Source: Betaproteobacteria bacterium (GTDB lineage: Bacteria > Pseudomonadota > Gammaproteobacteria > Burkholderiales > WYBJ01). From it: a stretch of 57,210 bases of DNA. The notes beneath the pieces were generated by a model. The model worked only from the letters and a program-made list of their open reading frames with translations. It was not told the DNA's origin and made no database searches. A program made the translations under genes and the position numbers. Shown piece after piece: positions 1 through 7,563 of this stretch. How positions within the stretch are numbered: position 1 is the stretch's first letter; the number at the start of each line of letters is the position of its first letter. The stretch lies in contig WHTS01000021.1 of NCBI GenBank assembly GCA_009377585.1, positions 1-57,210 on the forward strand, given 5' to 3'.

Positions 1-50
1 TATTGCTCGTAGCTCTTTGAAGAACGTAGCGCTAGGGAGAGCGGGGAAAA

Positions 51-461
51 ATGCATTCTGGCCTGAACTTCACCGCCATCCACTCCGACACCGGGATGGG
101 TGACAGCCACGAAGCGCCGGAGAACAGCAACGAGGGGAACAAAGGTACCCTGACGAAGGCGGAGCTTGCCGACCTGCTGTTCGAGAAAGTGGGCTTCAAC
201 AAACGTGAAGCCAAAGACATGGTGGAGTCGTTTTTCGAGGAGGTGCGCACCGCCCTCGAGCGCGGCGAGGGCGTCAAGCTATCCGGCTTCGGCAATTTTC
301 AGCTGCGGGACAAGCCCCAGCGTCCGGGCCGCAATCCCAAGACCGGCGAGGAGATCCCCATCACCGCCCGGCGCGTAGTCACCTTCCATGCATCGCAGAA
401 ATTGAAGGCGCTGGTCGACAAGCACTACCCCGCCGATGGACAGCAGCAATCCCAATCCTAA
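51..461 (+). CDS. ihfA: Integration host factor subunit alpha
   Basis: DNA-bending nucleoid protein that pairs with IhfB and acts in recombination, replication and sigma-54 transcription. The HU/IHF fold is complete: [22 protein letters not shown] at the N-terminal helices (given here as [10 protein letters not shown] and FNKREAKDM) and the DNA-binding arm with [11 protein letters not shown] and ITARRVVTF. At 136 aa it is longer than the usual ~100 aa because of about 30 extra N-terminal residues. The ATG at 51 has a purine-rich stretch just upstream (gcggggaaaa); an in-frame ATG at 96 would give a more typical length but has a poorer ribosome site, so the start is open. The 3' end overlaps the next gene by 26 bp, so the two are probably co-transcribed. 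In betaproteobacteria this gene usually follows pheST, which would lie just upstream of the window. Confidence 0.96.
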   Translation: MHSGLNFTAIHSDTGMGDSHEAPENSNEGNKGTLTKAELADLLFEKVGFNKREAKDMVESFFEEVRTALERGEGVKLSGFGNFQLRDKPQRPGRNPKTGEEIPITARRVVTFHASQKLKALVDKHYPADGQQQSQS

Positions 462-801
462 GCCGACCCTGCCGCTGATCCCGGCCAAGCGCTATTTCAC
501 GATCGGCGAAGTGAGCGAGCTGTGCGGCGTCAAGCCGCATGTGCTGCGCTACTGGGAGCAGGAATTCACGCAGCTCAAGCCGGTCAAGCGCCGCGGCAAC
601 CGGCGCTATTATCAGCACCATGAGGTGCTCCTCATCCGCCGCATCCGCGAGCTGCTCTACGATCAGGGCTTCACCATCAGCGGCGCCCGCAACCGGCTGG
701 ACGAGATTGCCTCCCAGCCCGCCGCCGAAGCGCGGCGTCCCGCAGTAGACCTGCACCACATCCGTGACGAGATCCGCAGCGTCATCGAGCTGCTGCACTG
801 A
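436..801 (+). CDS. MerR family transcriptional regulator downstream of ihfA
   Basis: Small one-component regulator of 121 aa. The N-terminal MerR winged helix-turn-helix is clear at about residues 20-85: [20 protein letters not shown], then the RRYY wing and the [17 protein letters not shown] helix (quoted in part). There is no recognisable effector domain and no cysteine-rich metal loop after the helix, so a metal sensor is unlikely. The gene starts inside ihfA, and this ihfA-merR-tRNA-Pro order is a conserved arrangement. The regulated genes cannot be deduced from the sequence. Confidence 0.93.
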   Translation: MDSSNPNPKPTLPLIPAKRYFTIGEVSELCGVKPHVLRYWEQEFTQLKPVKRRGNRRYYQHHEVLLIRRIRELLYDQGFTISGARNRLDEIASQPAAEARRPAVDLHHIRDEIRSVIELLH

Positions 802-878
802 GTCGGCCGGCGCTTCGATCGGCAGCGCGCGGCAGGTGCTCATGACACGAGCGCAGGTTTCAAGCTGCGCGTGCGCTG

Positions 879-884
879 TATAAT
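879..884 (+). promoter_or_regulatory. -10 box of the tRNA-Pro promoter
   Basis: A perfect TATAAT lies nine bases before the tRNA 5' end, where a stable-RNA promoter is expected. The -35 region near 856-863 (ggtttcaa) is weak. No GC-rich discriminator was tested. Confidence 0.6.
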
Positions 885-893
885 GGCCCGCAT

Positions 894-970
894 CGGGGCG
901 TAGCGCAGCCTGGTAGCGTACCGGCATGGGGTGCCGGTGGTCGAGAGTTCAAATCTCTCCGCCCCGACCA
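894..970 (+). tRNA. tRNA-Pro (anticodon GGG)
   Basis: A 77-nt cloverleaf with acceptor CGGGGCG pairing CGCCCCG, anticodon stem CCGGC/GCCGG around the loop ATGGGGT (anticodon GGG), T-arm GAGAG-TTCAAAT-CTCTC and an encoded CCA end at 968-970. Reads codon CCC. Its 3' end is the presumed integration site of the degraded island that follows. Confidence 0.97.
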
Positions 971-1069
971 TTCCCGCAGATACAAGTAGTGACTCCCTGT
1001 ACGCGCAGTTCTGCCGTTGCCGACTGGTCGCGCGGTAGCCCAACCTGTGGGTGGCGAATTGGTGGTAAA

Positions 1070-1640
1070 TCAAGCTGCGACCGGAGTCTGGAACAGTCCC
1101 TGGCAATGCTGCCGCCATGCGTAGGTATTGAGCTCAGCAGGCGGCGGCGATGCCGCTCCCGCTTGCCGGGCGGGCGTCGTGCCGCCAAGTGATCGGTGGA
1201 CACGGAATTCGTTGTAGTAGTCGCGGAATGCCGCCAGCTTCCGTGTCAGGTCGACGGAGTTCCAGAAGAACAGCCGATCGAGATACTCGCGGCGCACAGT
1301 GCCGATTAGCCGTTCGATGAAGGGATGTGACACCGGGACGCACGGGACGGACTTGATTTCCTCGATATCGAGAACACGCAGGTTGGCGAGCCAACGGTGG
1401 AACCGGAACAGTGGGTCGTGATCGGTGCTCAGGTGTCTGGCGCAACGTTCGCCGGCAACGGCATGATTGAACATCCGACACACGGTCGCGCCGTCGATGT
1501 ACTCGCGGGCGACACCAAAACCGATGATTCGACGAGTGAAGATGTCCATGATCACCAGCACCCAGTAGCTGTGTAGCAGGATTGATTCGCAGCGAAACAG
1601 GTCGAGGCTCCAGAGGCTATCCCTTGGACTGAGCGATCAA
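1070..1640 (-). pseudogene. Truncated DDE transposase (integrase-core type)
   Basis: The C-terminal catalytic half of an integrase-like transposase. The conserved frame can be followed back from the stop at 1070 to about 1637, where an in-frame TGA blocks it. All three acidic catalytic residues are visible: D in SLDLFRCES, D in STDHDPLF and E in HPFIERLIGTVRREYLD. The N-terminal DNA-binding half is missing and no inverted repeats are seen, so this is a dead remnant, not a working insertion sequence. It lies just downstream of the tRNA-Pro, as expected for debris of an integrated element. Confidence 0.85.
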
Positions 1641-1955
1641 CGCCAACCAGGAGGAGCCATTGGATCCAGCGTCATCCGGCCGGTAGTGTTGTGCCAGGAC
1701 GCGGCGAACGACGTCCTTGTCAATCTCTGATGATGATCTGCTGCTTGAGCAACAATGATTCAGCGGCGACCGTGCGTAGACCACCCGGGCGCAGGAGTTT
1801 CGCTACGGTGACGACCAGGTGGATCGCCAGGAGGAGCAGATCGCGCATGGGTGGAACGGTATCATGCCTGCCGTGGTGTGCAGGACTGCATCGAGCTGAT
1901 CGATTCCTTCATACTACGAATTCGCCACCCACAGGCGAGCTACGAGGTGAAACCG
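1641..1955. other. Stretch without a recognisable gene
   Basis: About 315 bases between the transposase remnant and the next small gene. Short open frames exist on the plus strand but show no family I know, and no RNA gene or repeat is evident. Most likely decayed island DNA. Confidence 0.5.
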
Positions 1956-2252
1956 TTACTCACGGAGCCACTTCTCGTGTTCTTCATCAGTCAGCGTGCG
2001 GTTCGGTGCCTCCTGGACGTCGTCCCACGCCTCAGTTTCTGGCACACCTTGGTATGTGGCTGCATACGGAAATATGGTCCACAGCTTGCCTTCGCTCGCG
2101 AGGGTAAATAGGGTCACTTCGTCGGTGCACGAAAGGCGAACGATTGCATCGGTTACCTCTTCGAGGGATATCTCACGCGGGCGCTGCCAGGCACGTGCAA
2201 TATCGCCCGATTTGGATCCTTCAACCGGAATAATTTTTGAATCTTGAGTCAT
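1956..2252 (-). CDS. Hypothetical protein, 98 aa, acidic
   Basis: An open frame starting MTQDSKIIPVEG with a good ribosome site (gaggaa eight bases before the ATG on the minus strand). The product is soluble, acidic and without signal peptide or membrane segment. The composition looks like a real protein: regular helices, a W-rich centre (KLWTIFPYAATY), and an acidic C-terminus TLTDEEHEKWLRE. I do not recognise the family. A small open frame ends just upstream at 2266-2268 and may form a two-gene unit with it. It lies inside the remnant of the tRNA-Pro island, so it is probably mobile cargo. Confidence 0.6.
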   Translation of the reverse strand: MTQDSKIIPVEGSKSGDIARAWQRPREISLEEVTDAIVRLSCTDEVTLFTLASEGKLWTIFPYAATYQGVPETEAWDDVQEAPNRTLTDEEHEKWLRE

Positions 2253-2265
2253 AACGTGTTCCTCA

Positions 2266-2436
2266 CTAGCGCAGCCCTGCATATTTGGCCGCCAGTGTTA
2301 CGGCTGACGTCTTGTCAGTATAGAAGAAAAGGCCATCGTTTGCCCGCTTCACCGGAAGCGCCACAGCAACCGGGAGCGTCACAGCGATAACCGGCTGGAT
2401 TCGGGTATCCCAGAACACGGCGTGCGCCGTTTTCAT
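2266..2436 (-). CDS. Possible small hypothetical protein, 56 aa
   Basis: Open frame beginning MKTAHAVFWDTRIQPV and ending just before the ribosome site of the 98-aa gene. Protein-like composition (TDKTSAVTLAAKYAGLR at the end), but there is no clear ribosome site or known family. In-frame codons continue upstream of 2436, so the start is uncertain and the gene could be a truncated fragment. Confidence 0.35.
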   Translation of the reverse strand: MKTAHAVFWDTRIQPVIAVTLPVAVALPVKRANDGLFFYTDKTSAVTLAAKYAGLR

Positions 2437-2681
2437 CAAAGAAACACGGATCGGCACGTATGGAGTGCCAGTGATGCCGCGGCCGGGAGCTCTGCGCGGA
2501 AAGTCCATTGAACCAGGCCGAAGGAGGATAGCGGCAAGTCTGCCTCATTCCGAGTATGCCTGCCAGTTCCTGTTCCGAATTGCGTTCGTCGTTTCAATCC
2601 CGGGCGTATGCGGATGCGGGGGCGCGCTGCCGCTCACGAACCGGTATGGACTTGTGACTGGTCCCCGAATGCCTGAAGGCG

Positions 2682-2705
2682 GTTCAAATCCTCTCGCCCC
2701 GACCA
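2682..2705 (+). repeat. Second copy of the tRNA-Pro 3' end (candidate att site)
   Basis: GTTCAAATC, a five-base variable block, then GCCCCGACCA repeats the last 24 nt of the tRNA-Pro at 947-970. The five-base block differs (TCTCC in the tRNA, CTCTC here). The rest of a tRNA is absent upstream, so this is a 3'-end duplicate of the kind left when an element integrates into a tRNA gene. It bounds a 1.7-kb segment holding the transposase remnant and the small unknown genes. Confidence 0.7.
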
Positions 2706-2753
2706 ATACAAGAACAAGAAATCAACGACAAACGGATTTCCGCTACCCCGTCT

Positions 2754-3161
2754 TCATGGGGATCGCCAAACCTGCAAAGGGCAGTGTGCGGCAGCCATTA
2801 CAAAGTCATTGTCAGTCGTTAGCAGCGTCAGTTCGTGACGCATGCACAGCTGGGCGAGGAGGGCATCGATGGTGCCAATCTGCAAGCCGGCGCGACGGCA
2901 GCGGTTCCGCAATCCCGCGGCGTCGATATGATCCTGCCGATCTGGCGTGACGAACGGCAATGCCGTGAACTGCTCGATGATCGCGTTACTTGCGCGCGGG
3001 CCTGAGAATCCTTGCAGCAGTTCTTGCAGGATGAGCCCTGTGGTCAGGACCATCTCGTCGCTCTCCAGGGCGTGGCGCAGGAAGCGGGCGTGCGCAGCAC
3101 TGGAGTCCGCGTCGCGCCGCAGGGCGAGCGACCAGACGCTGGTGTCGACGAGCAAGCTCAC
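2754..3161 (-). CDS. vapC: VapC-type PIN-domain toxin
   Basis: Ribonuclease toxin of a type II toxin-antitoxin pair, 135 aa, full length for the family. The acidic PIN active site is present: D6 in LLVDTSVW, E47 in ILQELLQG, D99 in GTIDALLAQ and D117 in LLTTDNDF, which would bind Mg2+ and cut RNA. The start overlaps the antitoxin stop by four bases, giving translational coupling. The target RNA cannot be told from sequence; many VapC proteins cut initiator tRNA or the sarcin-ricin loop of 23S rRNA. Confidence 0.93.
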   Translation of the reverse strand: MSLLVDTSVWSLALRRDADSSAAHARFLRHALESDEMVLTTGLILQELLQGFSGPRASNAIIEQFTALPFVTPDRQDHIDAAGLRNRCRRAGLQIGTIDALLAQLCMRHELTLLTTDNDFVMAAAHCPLQVWRSP

Positions 3162-3358
3162 CTGCGGGTGCGTTCGGCCTTATAGTCGAACGAGCTGTCC
3201 CATTCGAGCTTACCCAGCAGCTCGACCAGCCGCTTCTGCCGGCGGCGGGCGATGAACTCTTCCAGAGCGCGGGTCACCGCCGCCTTTTTGGTTCGTTCGC
3301 CGCTGACCTGCAGCGCACGTTCGATCAGTTTTGGATCCAATGAAAGATTGGTTGCCAT
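3158..3358 (-). CDS. vapB: VapB-type antitoxin
   Basis: 66-aa antitoxin. The N-terminus (MATNLSLDPKLIERALQVSG) resembles the ribbon-helix-helix-like DNA-binding region of the VapB family, followed by KKAAVTRALEEFIARRRQKR; the C-terminal tail with W and F (LEWDSSFDYK) is the part that would occlude the toxin. The chosen ATG has a strong ribosome site (gaggag) eight bases upstream; longer in-frame starts have none. Such pairs repress their own promoter, which would lie in 3359-3500. Confidence 0.9.
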   Translation of the reverse strand: MATNLSLDPKLIERALQVSGERTKKAAVTRALEEFIARRRQKRLVELLGKLEWDSSFDYKAERTRR

Positions 3359-3529
3359 GTGTAGCTCCTCACACATCAGTCTACACAGTGGCTGTGCCGC
3401 AGACAAGCGCCGGCCAGTTGTGAACCCGGGTATAAACCTCGCTCGTTTGCGCGCAGCGATGGCGCGACCGGCGGCATAATGTACTCGCAGTGCAACGCCC
3501 ATCGGGAGCTAGGTCCGGACTAGCCTCAA

Positions 3530-4660
3530 ATGCTTGATATCGGGACGACAGCCACAGCCAAAGGCGCGCAACTACTCTCCCGCGCACGCGAGCTGGCGCC
3601 GGTGTTCCGGGCGCGGGCGGCGGAAGCCGAGAAGGCGAGGCGCATCCCGCAGGAAAGCATCGACGATCTGCGCGAGGCCGGACTGCTCCGCACCCTCCAG
3701 CCGGCGGCTCTGGGCGGCTATCAGCTGCCGCTCGACGAGGCCGTCCTGATCACCGCCACGGTCGCGGAGGGCTGCGGCTCGACCGGCTGGATCCAGGGCA
3801 TCTTCTCGGACCACTGCGCGACGCTCGGGATGTTCGACGGGCGCGCGCAGCAGGACGTGTGGGGTGCGTCGCCCGACAGCCTGGTTTCTTCCGGTTTTCT
3901 TCCCGCGGGCAGGGCGTTTCGCGTGGATGGCGGCTTCCGGCTCTCCGGGCGCTGGCCCTTTTCCAGCGGCTGCGATCACGCCGACTGGGCCCTCGTCAGG
4001 AGCTTCGTTCCCGGAGACAGTGAGCCGCCCGAGCTGCACATGTTCCTCGTGGCGAAGTCGGACTACGCACTCATCGACGGCTGGCATGTGATGGGGATGA
4101 GCGGCACGGGCAGCAAGGACTTCGAGCTGAAGGGCGAGGTGTTCGTGCCGGAGCACCGCACCCTGAGCGACCGGGATCTGAGAAACGGGACCGGACCGGG
4201 CAGCGCGTTCAACGGCGGCGCGCTCTACCGACTGCCGCGCCACGCCACCGTTCCGTTCTCGCTCGCCGCTCCGCTCGTCGGCATGGCGGAGCGGGCGCTG
4301 CAGTTGATCGTGCAGAACATGCGGGAGCGCTCGGGTGGCGAACGCCGATCAGTACACGAAGGCGCCATCCACATCCGCGTGGCGGAGTCGGCCGCGGAGA
4401 TCGACGCCGCGCGGGCGCTGATGCTGCGGGATTGCCGCGAAGCGATGGAGATCGCGCGGCAGGGCGGGCAGATGAGCCTCGACCTGCGGGCGCGCAACCG
4501 GCGCGATATCGCCTACGTCGCTTCACGATGTACGCGCGCGCTGGATCGTCTCTACGCCGCGGCAGGGGCGAAGAGTATCTTCCTAGACGGGGAAGTGCAG
4601 CGCCTGCTGCGCGACATCCACGCAGCGGGCCAGCACATGGCGCTCAATGTGGGCCATTGA
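3530..4660 (+). CDS. Acyl-CoA dehydrogenase-fold flavin monooxygenase, C-terminally fused
   Basis: A group D flavin-dependent monooxygenase of the HsaA/HpaB-like branch of the acyl-CoA dehydrogenase fold. These use reduced flavin from a separate reductase to hydroxylate aromatic or sulfur compounds. The N-terminal helical domain contains RRIPQESIDDLREAGLLR; the mid beta domain has GGFRLSGRWPFSSGCDHADW and GMSGTGSKDFEL; the C-terminal helical bundle ends RDIHAAGQHMALN, a family signature. The usual ~20 further residues are absent: after NVGH comes TGA (4658-4660). The same frame continues past that TGA into a UGSC-family protein, so the product may be a 479-codon fusion read through by selenocysteine. 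The substrate is unknown and no reductase gene is nearby. Confidence 0.85.
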   Translation: MLDIGTTATAKGAQLLSRARELAPVFRARAAEAEKARRIPQESIDDLREAGLLRTLQPAALGGYQLPLDEAVLITATVAEGCGSTGWIQGIFSDHCATLGMFDGRAQQDVWGASPDSLVSSGFLPAGRAFRVDGGFRLSGRWPFSSGCDHADWALVRSFVPGDSEPPELHMFLVAKSDYALIDGWHVMGMSGTGSKDFELKGEVFVPEHRTLSDRDLRNGTGPGSAFNGGALYRLPRHATVPFSLAAPLVGMAERALQLIVQNMRERSGGERRSVHEGAIHIRVAESAAEIDAARALMLRDCREAMEIARQGGQMSLDLRARNRRDIAYVASRCTRALDRLYAAAGAKSIFLDGEVQRLLRDIHAAGQHMALNVGH

Positions 4661-4969
4661 GGCTCTTCGACCCCCTGGACCGCGCGTGACGCGGTCGCGC
4701 TCGAAGAGCTCGGCATTCCGACGGCTACGGTCGTCAGCACGGCCTTCGCACCGCTGGCCCAAGTCGTCGCCGAGGGCATCGGCCACATGAGCCTGCCGAT
4801 CATCGTCATTCCCCATCCCGTGGGTCATCGCGATGAATCGCGCATCGTGCAAGCCGGACGGGATATCGCGCAGGAGTGCGCGCGTGTTCTCACGACGGAG
4901 GCCGGCGGGCTGGCAAGGGAATTCGAGGGCAAGCAGTACCCTCTGCCTCGCGGCGTGATGCCGCGGTAG
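4658..4969 (+). pseudogene. C-terminal part of a UGSC-family (seleno)protein, in frame after UGA
   Basis: In the frame of the preceding gene the TGA at 4658-4660 is followed by GSSTPWTARDAVALEELGIPT (quoted in part), then SLPIIVIPHPVGHRDE and a stop at 4967-4969. This matches the C-terminal two thirds of the UGSC family, named for a U/C-G-S-C motif whose first residue is selenocysteine in some members. The TGA falls exactly at that residue. The fourth motif residue is serine here instead of cysteine (UGSS). The usual N-terminal ~90 residues are missing and are replaced by the monooxygenase. Either a deletion fused two genes, leaving a recodable UGA, or the piece is a dead remnant. It could also be translated only if the cell makes selenocysteine. 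Confidence 0.7.
4661..4709 (+). promoter_or_regulatory. SECIS-like double hairpin directly after the UGA
   Basis: Immediately after the TGA, 4662-4670 pairs perfectly with 4701-4709 (9 bp, GCTCTTCGA/TCGAAGAGC). Inside it 4678-4684 pairs perfectly with 4690-4696 (7 bp, GACCGCG/CGCGGTC) around the loop CGTGA. The apical loop begins 24 nt after the UGA and has G at its second position. These values satisfy the usual description of bacterial SECIS elements (UGA-to-loop distance about 16-37 nt, a short upper stem, a G among the first two loop bases), which bind SelB to decode UGA as selenocysteine. Confidence 0.65.
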
Positions 4970-4994
4970 CGGAAGATCGGGGGCGCACGCCAGC

Positions 4995-6047
4995 ATGAAT
5001 CATGTTTCCCCGCCCATCGTCGAATCGGACAGGGCTTTCGACGAGATCAACGACTACTTCTACGAGCGCGGATGGAGCGACGGCCTGCCGGTCGTGCCGC
5101 CCACGCGATCGCGCGTGCAGGCGATGCTCGGCGGCATGCCGTGGCGCGACCCATCCGACGTGATCAGCATCGTCCCGCCCCGCATGGGCAGGGCCAGCAT
5201 GCAGCAGATCGCGGTCAACGCGGTGATGGCCGGCTGCCGTCCGGAATACCTGCCGGTCGTGGTGGCGGCACTGCAAGCCGTGTCGGAGCCCGAGTACGGT
5301 CTGGCTCACCGCCAGACGACGACGCACGCCGGCGCGCCGCTCATGATCGTCAACGGGCCGGTGGTCGAGCGTCTGCGCATCAACTGCGGCCGCGGTCTGT
5401 TCGGGCCGGGCTGGCGCGCGAATGCGACCATCGGACGGGCCCTGCGGCTGGTGCTCATCAACATCGGGGGCGCAGGCCCGGGTGTGGACGCGTCGCAAAC
5501 CGGCCATCCCGGCAAGTACACCTACTGCGTCGCCGAGTACGAGGAAGCGAATCCGTGGGAGCCTCTGCACGTAGAGCGCGGTTTCGAGCGTGAGCAGAGC
5601 GTAGTGACGGTCGTCAATACCGAGGCACCCCACAGCATGACCGAGAACGTCCAGACCGATGCGGACGAGATCGTGCACACCTTCGCTTCCTGTATGGCGA
5701 CGCTCGGCGTCAACAACCTGTATTCGCAAGGCACGCCGGTGCTCGCGCTCGGCATCGAGCATGCTCAGCACATCGCCTCCGCCGGGTGGAGCAAGTGCCG
5801 GCTGCAAGAGGCACTATTCGAACGCGCGCGTCAGCCGTGGGGGCTCGTCAAGAACCGCGGCAAGTCCAAGGGACCGCGGTTTCCCGAGTTCGTCGATCGC
5901 AGCGACGACAGCTCCATGGTCCCCATCATTCGCGAACCGTCTGACCTCGTCGTGATCGTCGCAGGCGGCGCCGGCGGCAAGTCGATGTTTCTGCCGACGG
6001 CCGGCGGCCAGAGTCTGGCGGTATCGAAGCTCATCGAGAATGGATGA
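4995..6047 (+). CDS. Conserved protein of unknown function next to the UGSC protein
   Basis: 350 aa, soluble, starting 25 bases after the UGSC frame with a G-rich ribosome site, so probably in the same transcript. I recognise the sequence type (GWSDGLPVVPPT near residue 27, IAVNAVMAGCRPEYLPVV, NATIGRALRLVLINIGG, HPGKYTYCVAEYEE, PWEPLHVERGF) as a conserved uncharacterised family, but I cannot name a reaction. The C-terminus has a glycine-rich VIVAGGAGGKSMF segment that could bind a phosphate or nucleotide. Conserved single cysteines occur (AGCRPEY, INCGRG, YCVAE). Its position suggests a role tied to the UGSC (seleno)protein. Confidence 0.8.
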   Translation: MNHVSPPIVESDRAFDEINDYFYERGWSDGLPVVPPTRSRVQAMLGGMPWRDPSDVISIVPPRMGRASMQQIAVNAVMAGCRPEYLPVVVAALQAVSEPEYGLAHRQTTTHAGAPLMIVNGPVVERLRINCGRGLFGPGWRANATIGRALRLVLINIGGAGPGVDASQTGHPGKYTYCVAEYEEANPWEPLHVERGFEREQSVVTVVNTEAPHSMTENVQTDADEIVHTFASCMATLGVNNLYSQGTPVLALGIEHAQHIASAGWSKCRLQEALFERARQPWGLVKNRGKSKGPRFPEFVDRSDDSSMVPIIREPSDLVVIVAGGAGGKSMFLPTAGGQSLAVSKLIENG

Positions 6048-6065
6048 GCCGGTGCTGAAACTCGG

Positions 6066-6302
6066 CTACGGCGAAAAGGGTAGTTGACGCGCGAGCCGAA
6101 AAGTCAGCGCTCCGCAGATCACGAACGCGACGCATACCTTCATGGCCGTCACGCATATGTCGGCCGCGGTGCCGCGGCGCTGTGGGTTCTCAAAAGCTTG
6201 CTCGATCGCTGCGACAAGTTCCAGGGAGCGCGTGACCGTCATCGCCACCAACGCGGCCGATAGCAGGCTGCCAAGGCATAAGAGCAGGGTGAGCCGCAGC
6301 AT
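6066..6302 (-). CDS. Small membrane protein of unknown function, 78 aa
   Basis: Two hydrophobic segments, MLRLTLLLCLGSLLSAALVAM at the start (a signal anchor) and VCVAFVICGALTFRL near the end, flank a short polar loop with QAFENPQRRG. The C-terminus is RLARQLPFSP. The family is not recognised. It is convergent with the preceding gene and followed on its upstream side by about 240 bases without a gene. Confidence 0.55.
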   Translation of the reverse strand: MLRLTLLLCLGSLLSAALVAMTVTRSLELVAAIEQAFENPQRRGTAADICVTAMKVCVAFVICGALTFRLARQLPFSP

Positions 6303-6545
6303 GTTGGTTCTCCTCGGGGGGGCCGCCGAGGCCCAGGTCCTGGGAGATATACGGCTGGATGCGCACAGGCCTTAGTCGCGCGGCAGTGGGAGAGCGGAGT
6401 CGGTCAACTCCGTGACGAAAGTCGCACATGGATGCGGCCGTCGCGTGCCATGCGGCGTGCGATGAACGTTTTTGCCGCGAGGATTGCGAGCGAACCGTCC
6501 GTTGGCGGCGAACGTCGGGGACCGCCCGTGATTTTGGTTCGGCGC

Positions 6546-6845
6546 TTAGTGTGGCGCGACGATCGTTCGAAAATAAGCGATGGCGGATCTAAGCCCGCTA
6601 TCGAGCGGCGTCGTGGGTTCCCAGCCGAGCCTTTCCCTGGCCAGCGAGATGTCGGGCTTGCGTTGCCTGGGATCATCCTGCGGCAGGGGTTCGTGCACGA
6701 TGCGGCTCTTGCTTTCGGGTATGAGCTCGAGCACTTTCTGCGCGAGCGCGTTGATCGTTATTTCCACCGGGTTGCCGATATTGACCGGTCCCACGAAGCT
6801 GTCTTCATTGTTCATCACATCTCGGATTCGGTCAGCATCGTGAAG
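6546..6845 (-). pseudogene. 3' fragment of a UDP-glucuronate decarboxylase-like SDR gene
   Basis: The last ~100 codons of an extended short-chain dehydrogenase of the UDP-xylose synthase type: [13 protein letters not shown]-like motif (here [13 protein letters not shown]), then [29 protein letters not shown] and [17 protein letters not shown], ending at TAA 6546-6548. In the same frame the conserved [10 protein letters not shown] can be traced to about 6845. Stops follow upstream, and the NAD-binding domain and catalytic YxxxK are absent. The fragment abuts the truncated 5' end of a different gene on the opposite strand, so 6845 is a recombination joint. Confidence 0.85.
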
Positions 6846-7123
6846 ATCGTGTCATCAATCTGTTCACCGACTCGGTACGGTCGCTGGCGGTGAATCGCGA
6901 CGGCAGTCGGGTCTTCGCCACCGCCTTCAAGTCCGGCAACCGCACTTCGGCCGTGCCGGTGCCTTTCGACGCTCTGATCGGCGAAAAGTGGAGCTCCGAC
7001 GGCGTCGGCCATCCCGAACCGATGCTGATCGTGCAGCAGAACGACCAGGGCAAGTGGCTCGATTTGAATGGCAAGGACTGGTCGCAAAAACTGAATTATT
7101 CGGTCGCCGACAACGATCTGTTC
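6845..7123 (+). pseudogene. 5' piece of a haem/beta-propeller protein gene, split by IS66
   Basis: The frame reads INLFTDSVRSLAVNRDGSR, FATAFKSGNRTSAVPVP, then PEPMLIVQQNDQG and DNDLF, a YncE-like beta-propeller. It is truncated at its own 5' end (about 6845, no start or signal peptide) and is cut by the IS66 element at 7123. Joining it to the sequence after the second target duplication restores the frame exactly (…ADNDLF-IIDAGSALQLG…). Confidence 0.85.
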
Positions 7124-7203
7124 GTAAGCGTGCGGCGAATCCACATTGAATGCTGAAGGAGGGGTGAACAGACTCGTCTGCTTTTTCGTAGAAGGAGACG
7201 AGG

Positions 7204-7563
7204 ATGACGCGAGAGGAACGCAGGGGTTTGCGGGTGCAGCAGCTTGAGGGTTGGAGAGCGAGTGGTTTGACGCAGGAGGCATACTGCAAGCGCGAGTCGA
7301 TTTCGTACGAGACGTTTCGCCGCTGGCGGCGCAAGCTCGGTGATCATGGGTGGACGGCGCCGTTGATGCCGCATGTTGTTCCGGTGCGTATTGCGGAAGG
7401 ATCGGGGTCGGTCGCATCGGCGAGAGTGCATGATCGCGCCGATGTGTTGGCGCAGCCTGTGGAGGTTGTCCTTGCAAGTGGCCGGCGTCTGAGGTTTGGC
7501 GATGGGCTTGATGAGACGTCGCTTGCGCGCCTGATCCGGCTACTGGAGGTGCTGCCATGCTGA
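7204..7563 (+). CDS. tnpA: IS66 accessory protein TnpA
   Basis: 119 aa, full length. The N-terminal helix-turn-helix (LEGWRASGLTQEAYCKRE, SYETFRRWRRKLG) is typical of IS66 ORF1 products. Its C-terminus has EVVLASGRRLRFG and LARLIRLLEVLPC. Needed for transposition in this family along with TnpB and TnpC. The stop overlaps the tnpB start by seven bases. A ribosome site (gaaggagacgagg) precedes the ATG. Confidence 0.95.
   Translation: MTREERRGLRVQQLEGWRASGLTQEAYCKRESISYETFRRWRRKLGDHGWTAPLMPHVVPVRIAEGSGSVASARVHDRADVLAQPVEVVLASGRRLRFGDGLDETSLARLIRLLEVLPC

Noticed and set aside
1691-2111. Two open frames on the plus strand downstream of the transposase remnant
   Set aside because: No family, no clear ribosome site, overlapping an opposite-strand frame that looks more like a gene.
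3530-4660. Plain acyl-CoA dehydrogenase of fatty acid oxidation
   Set aside because: The catalytic glutamate context and the ending RDIHAAGQHMALN fit the flavin monooxygenase branch better.
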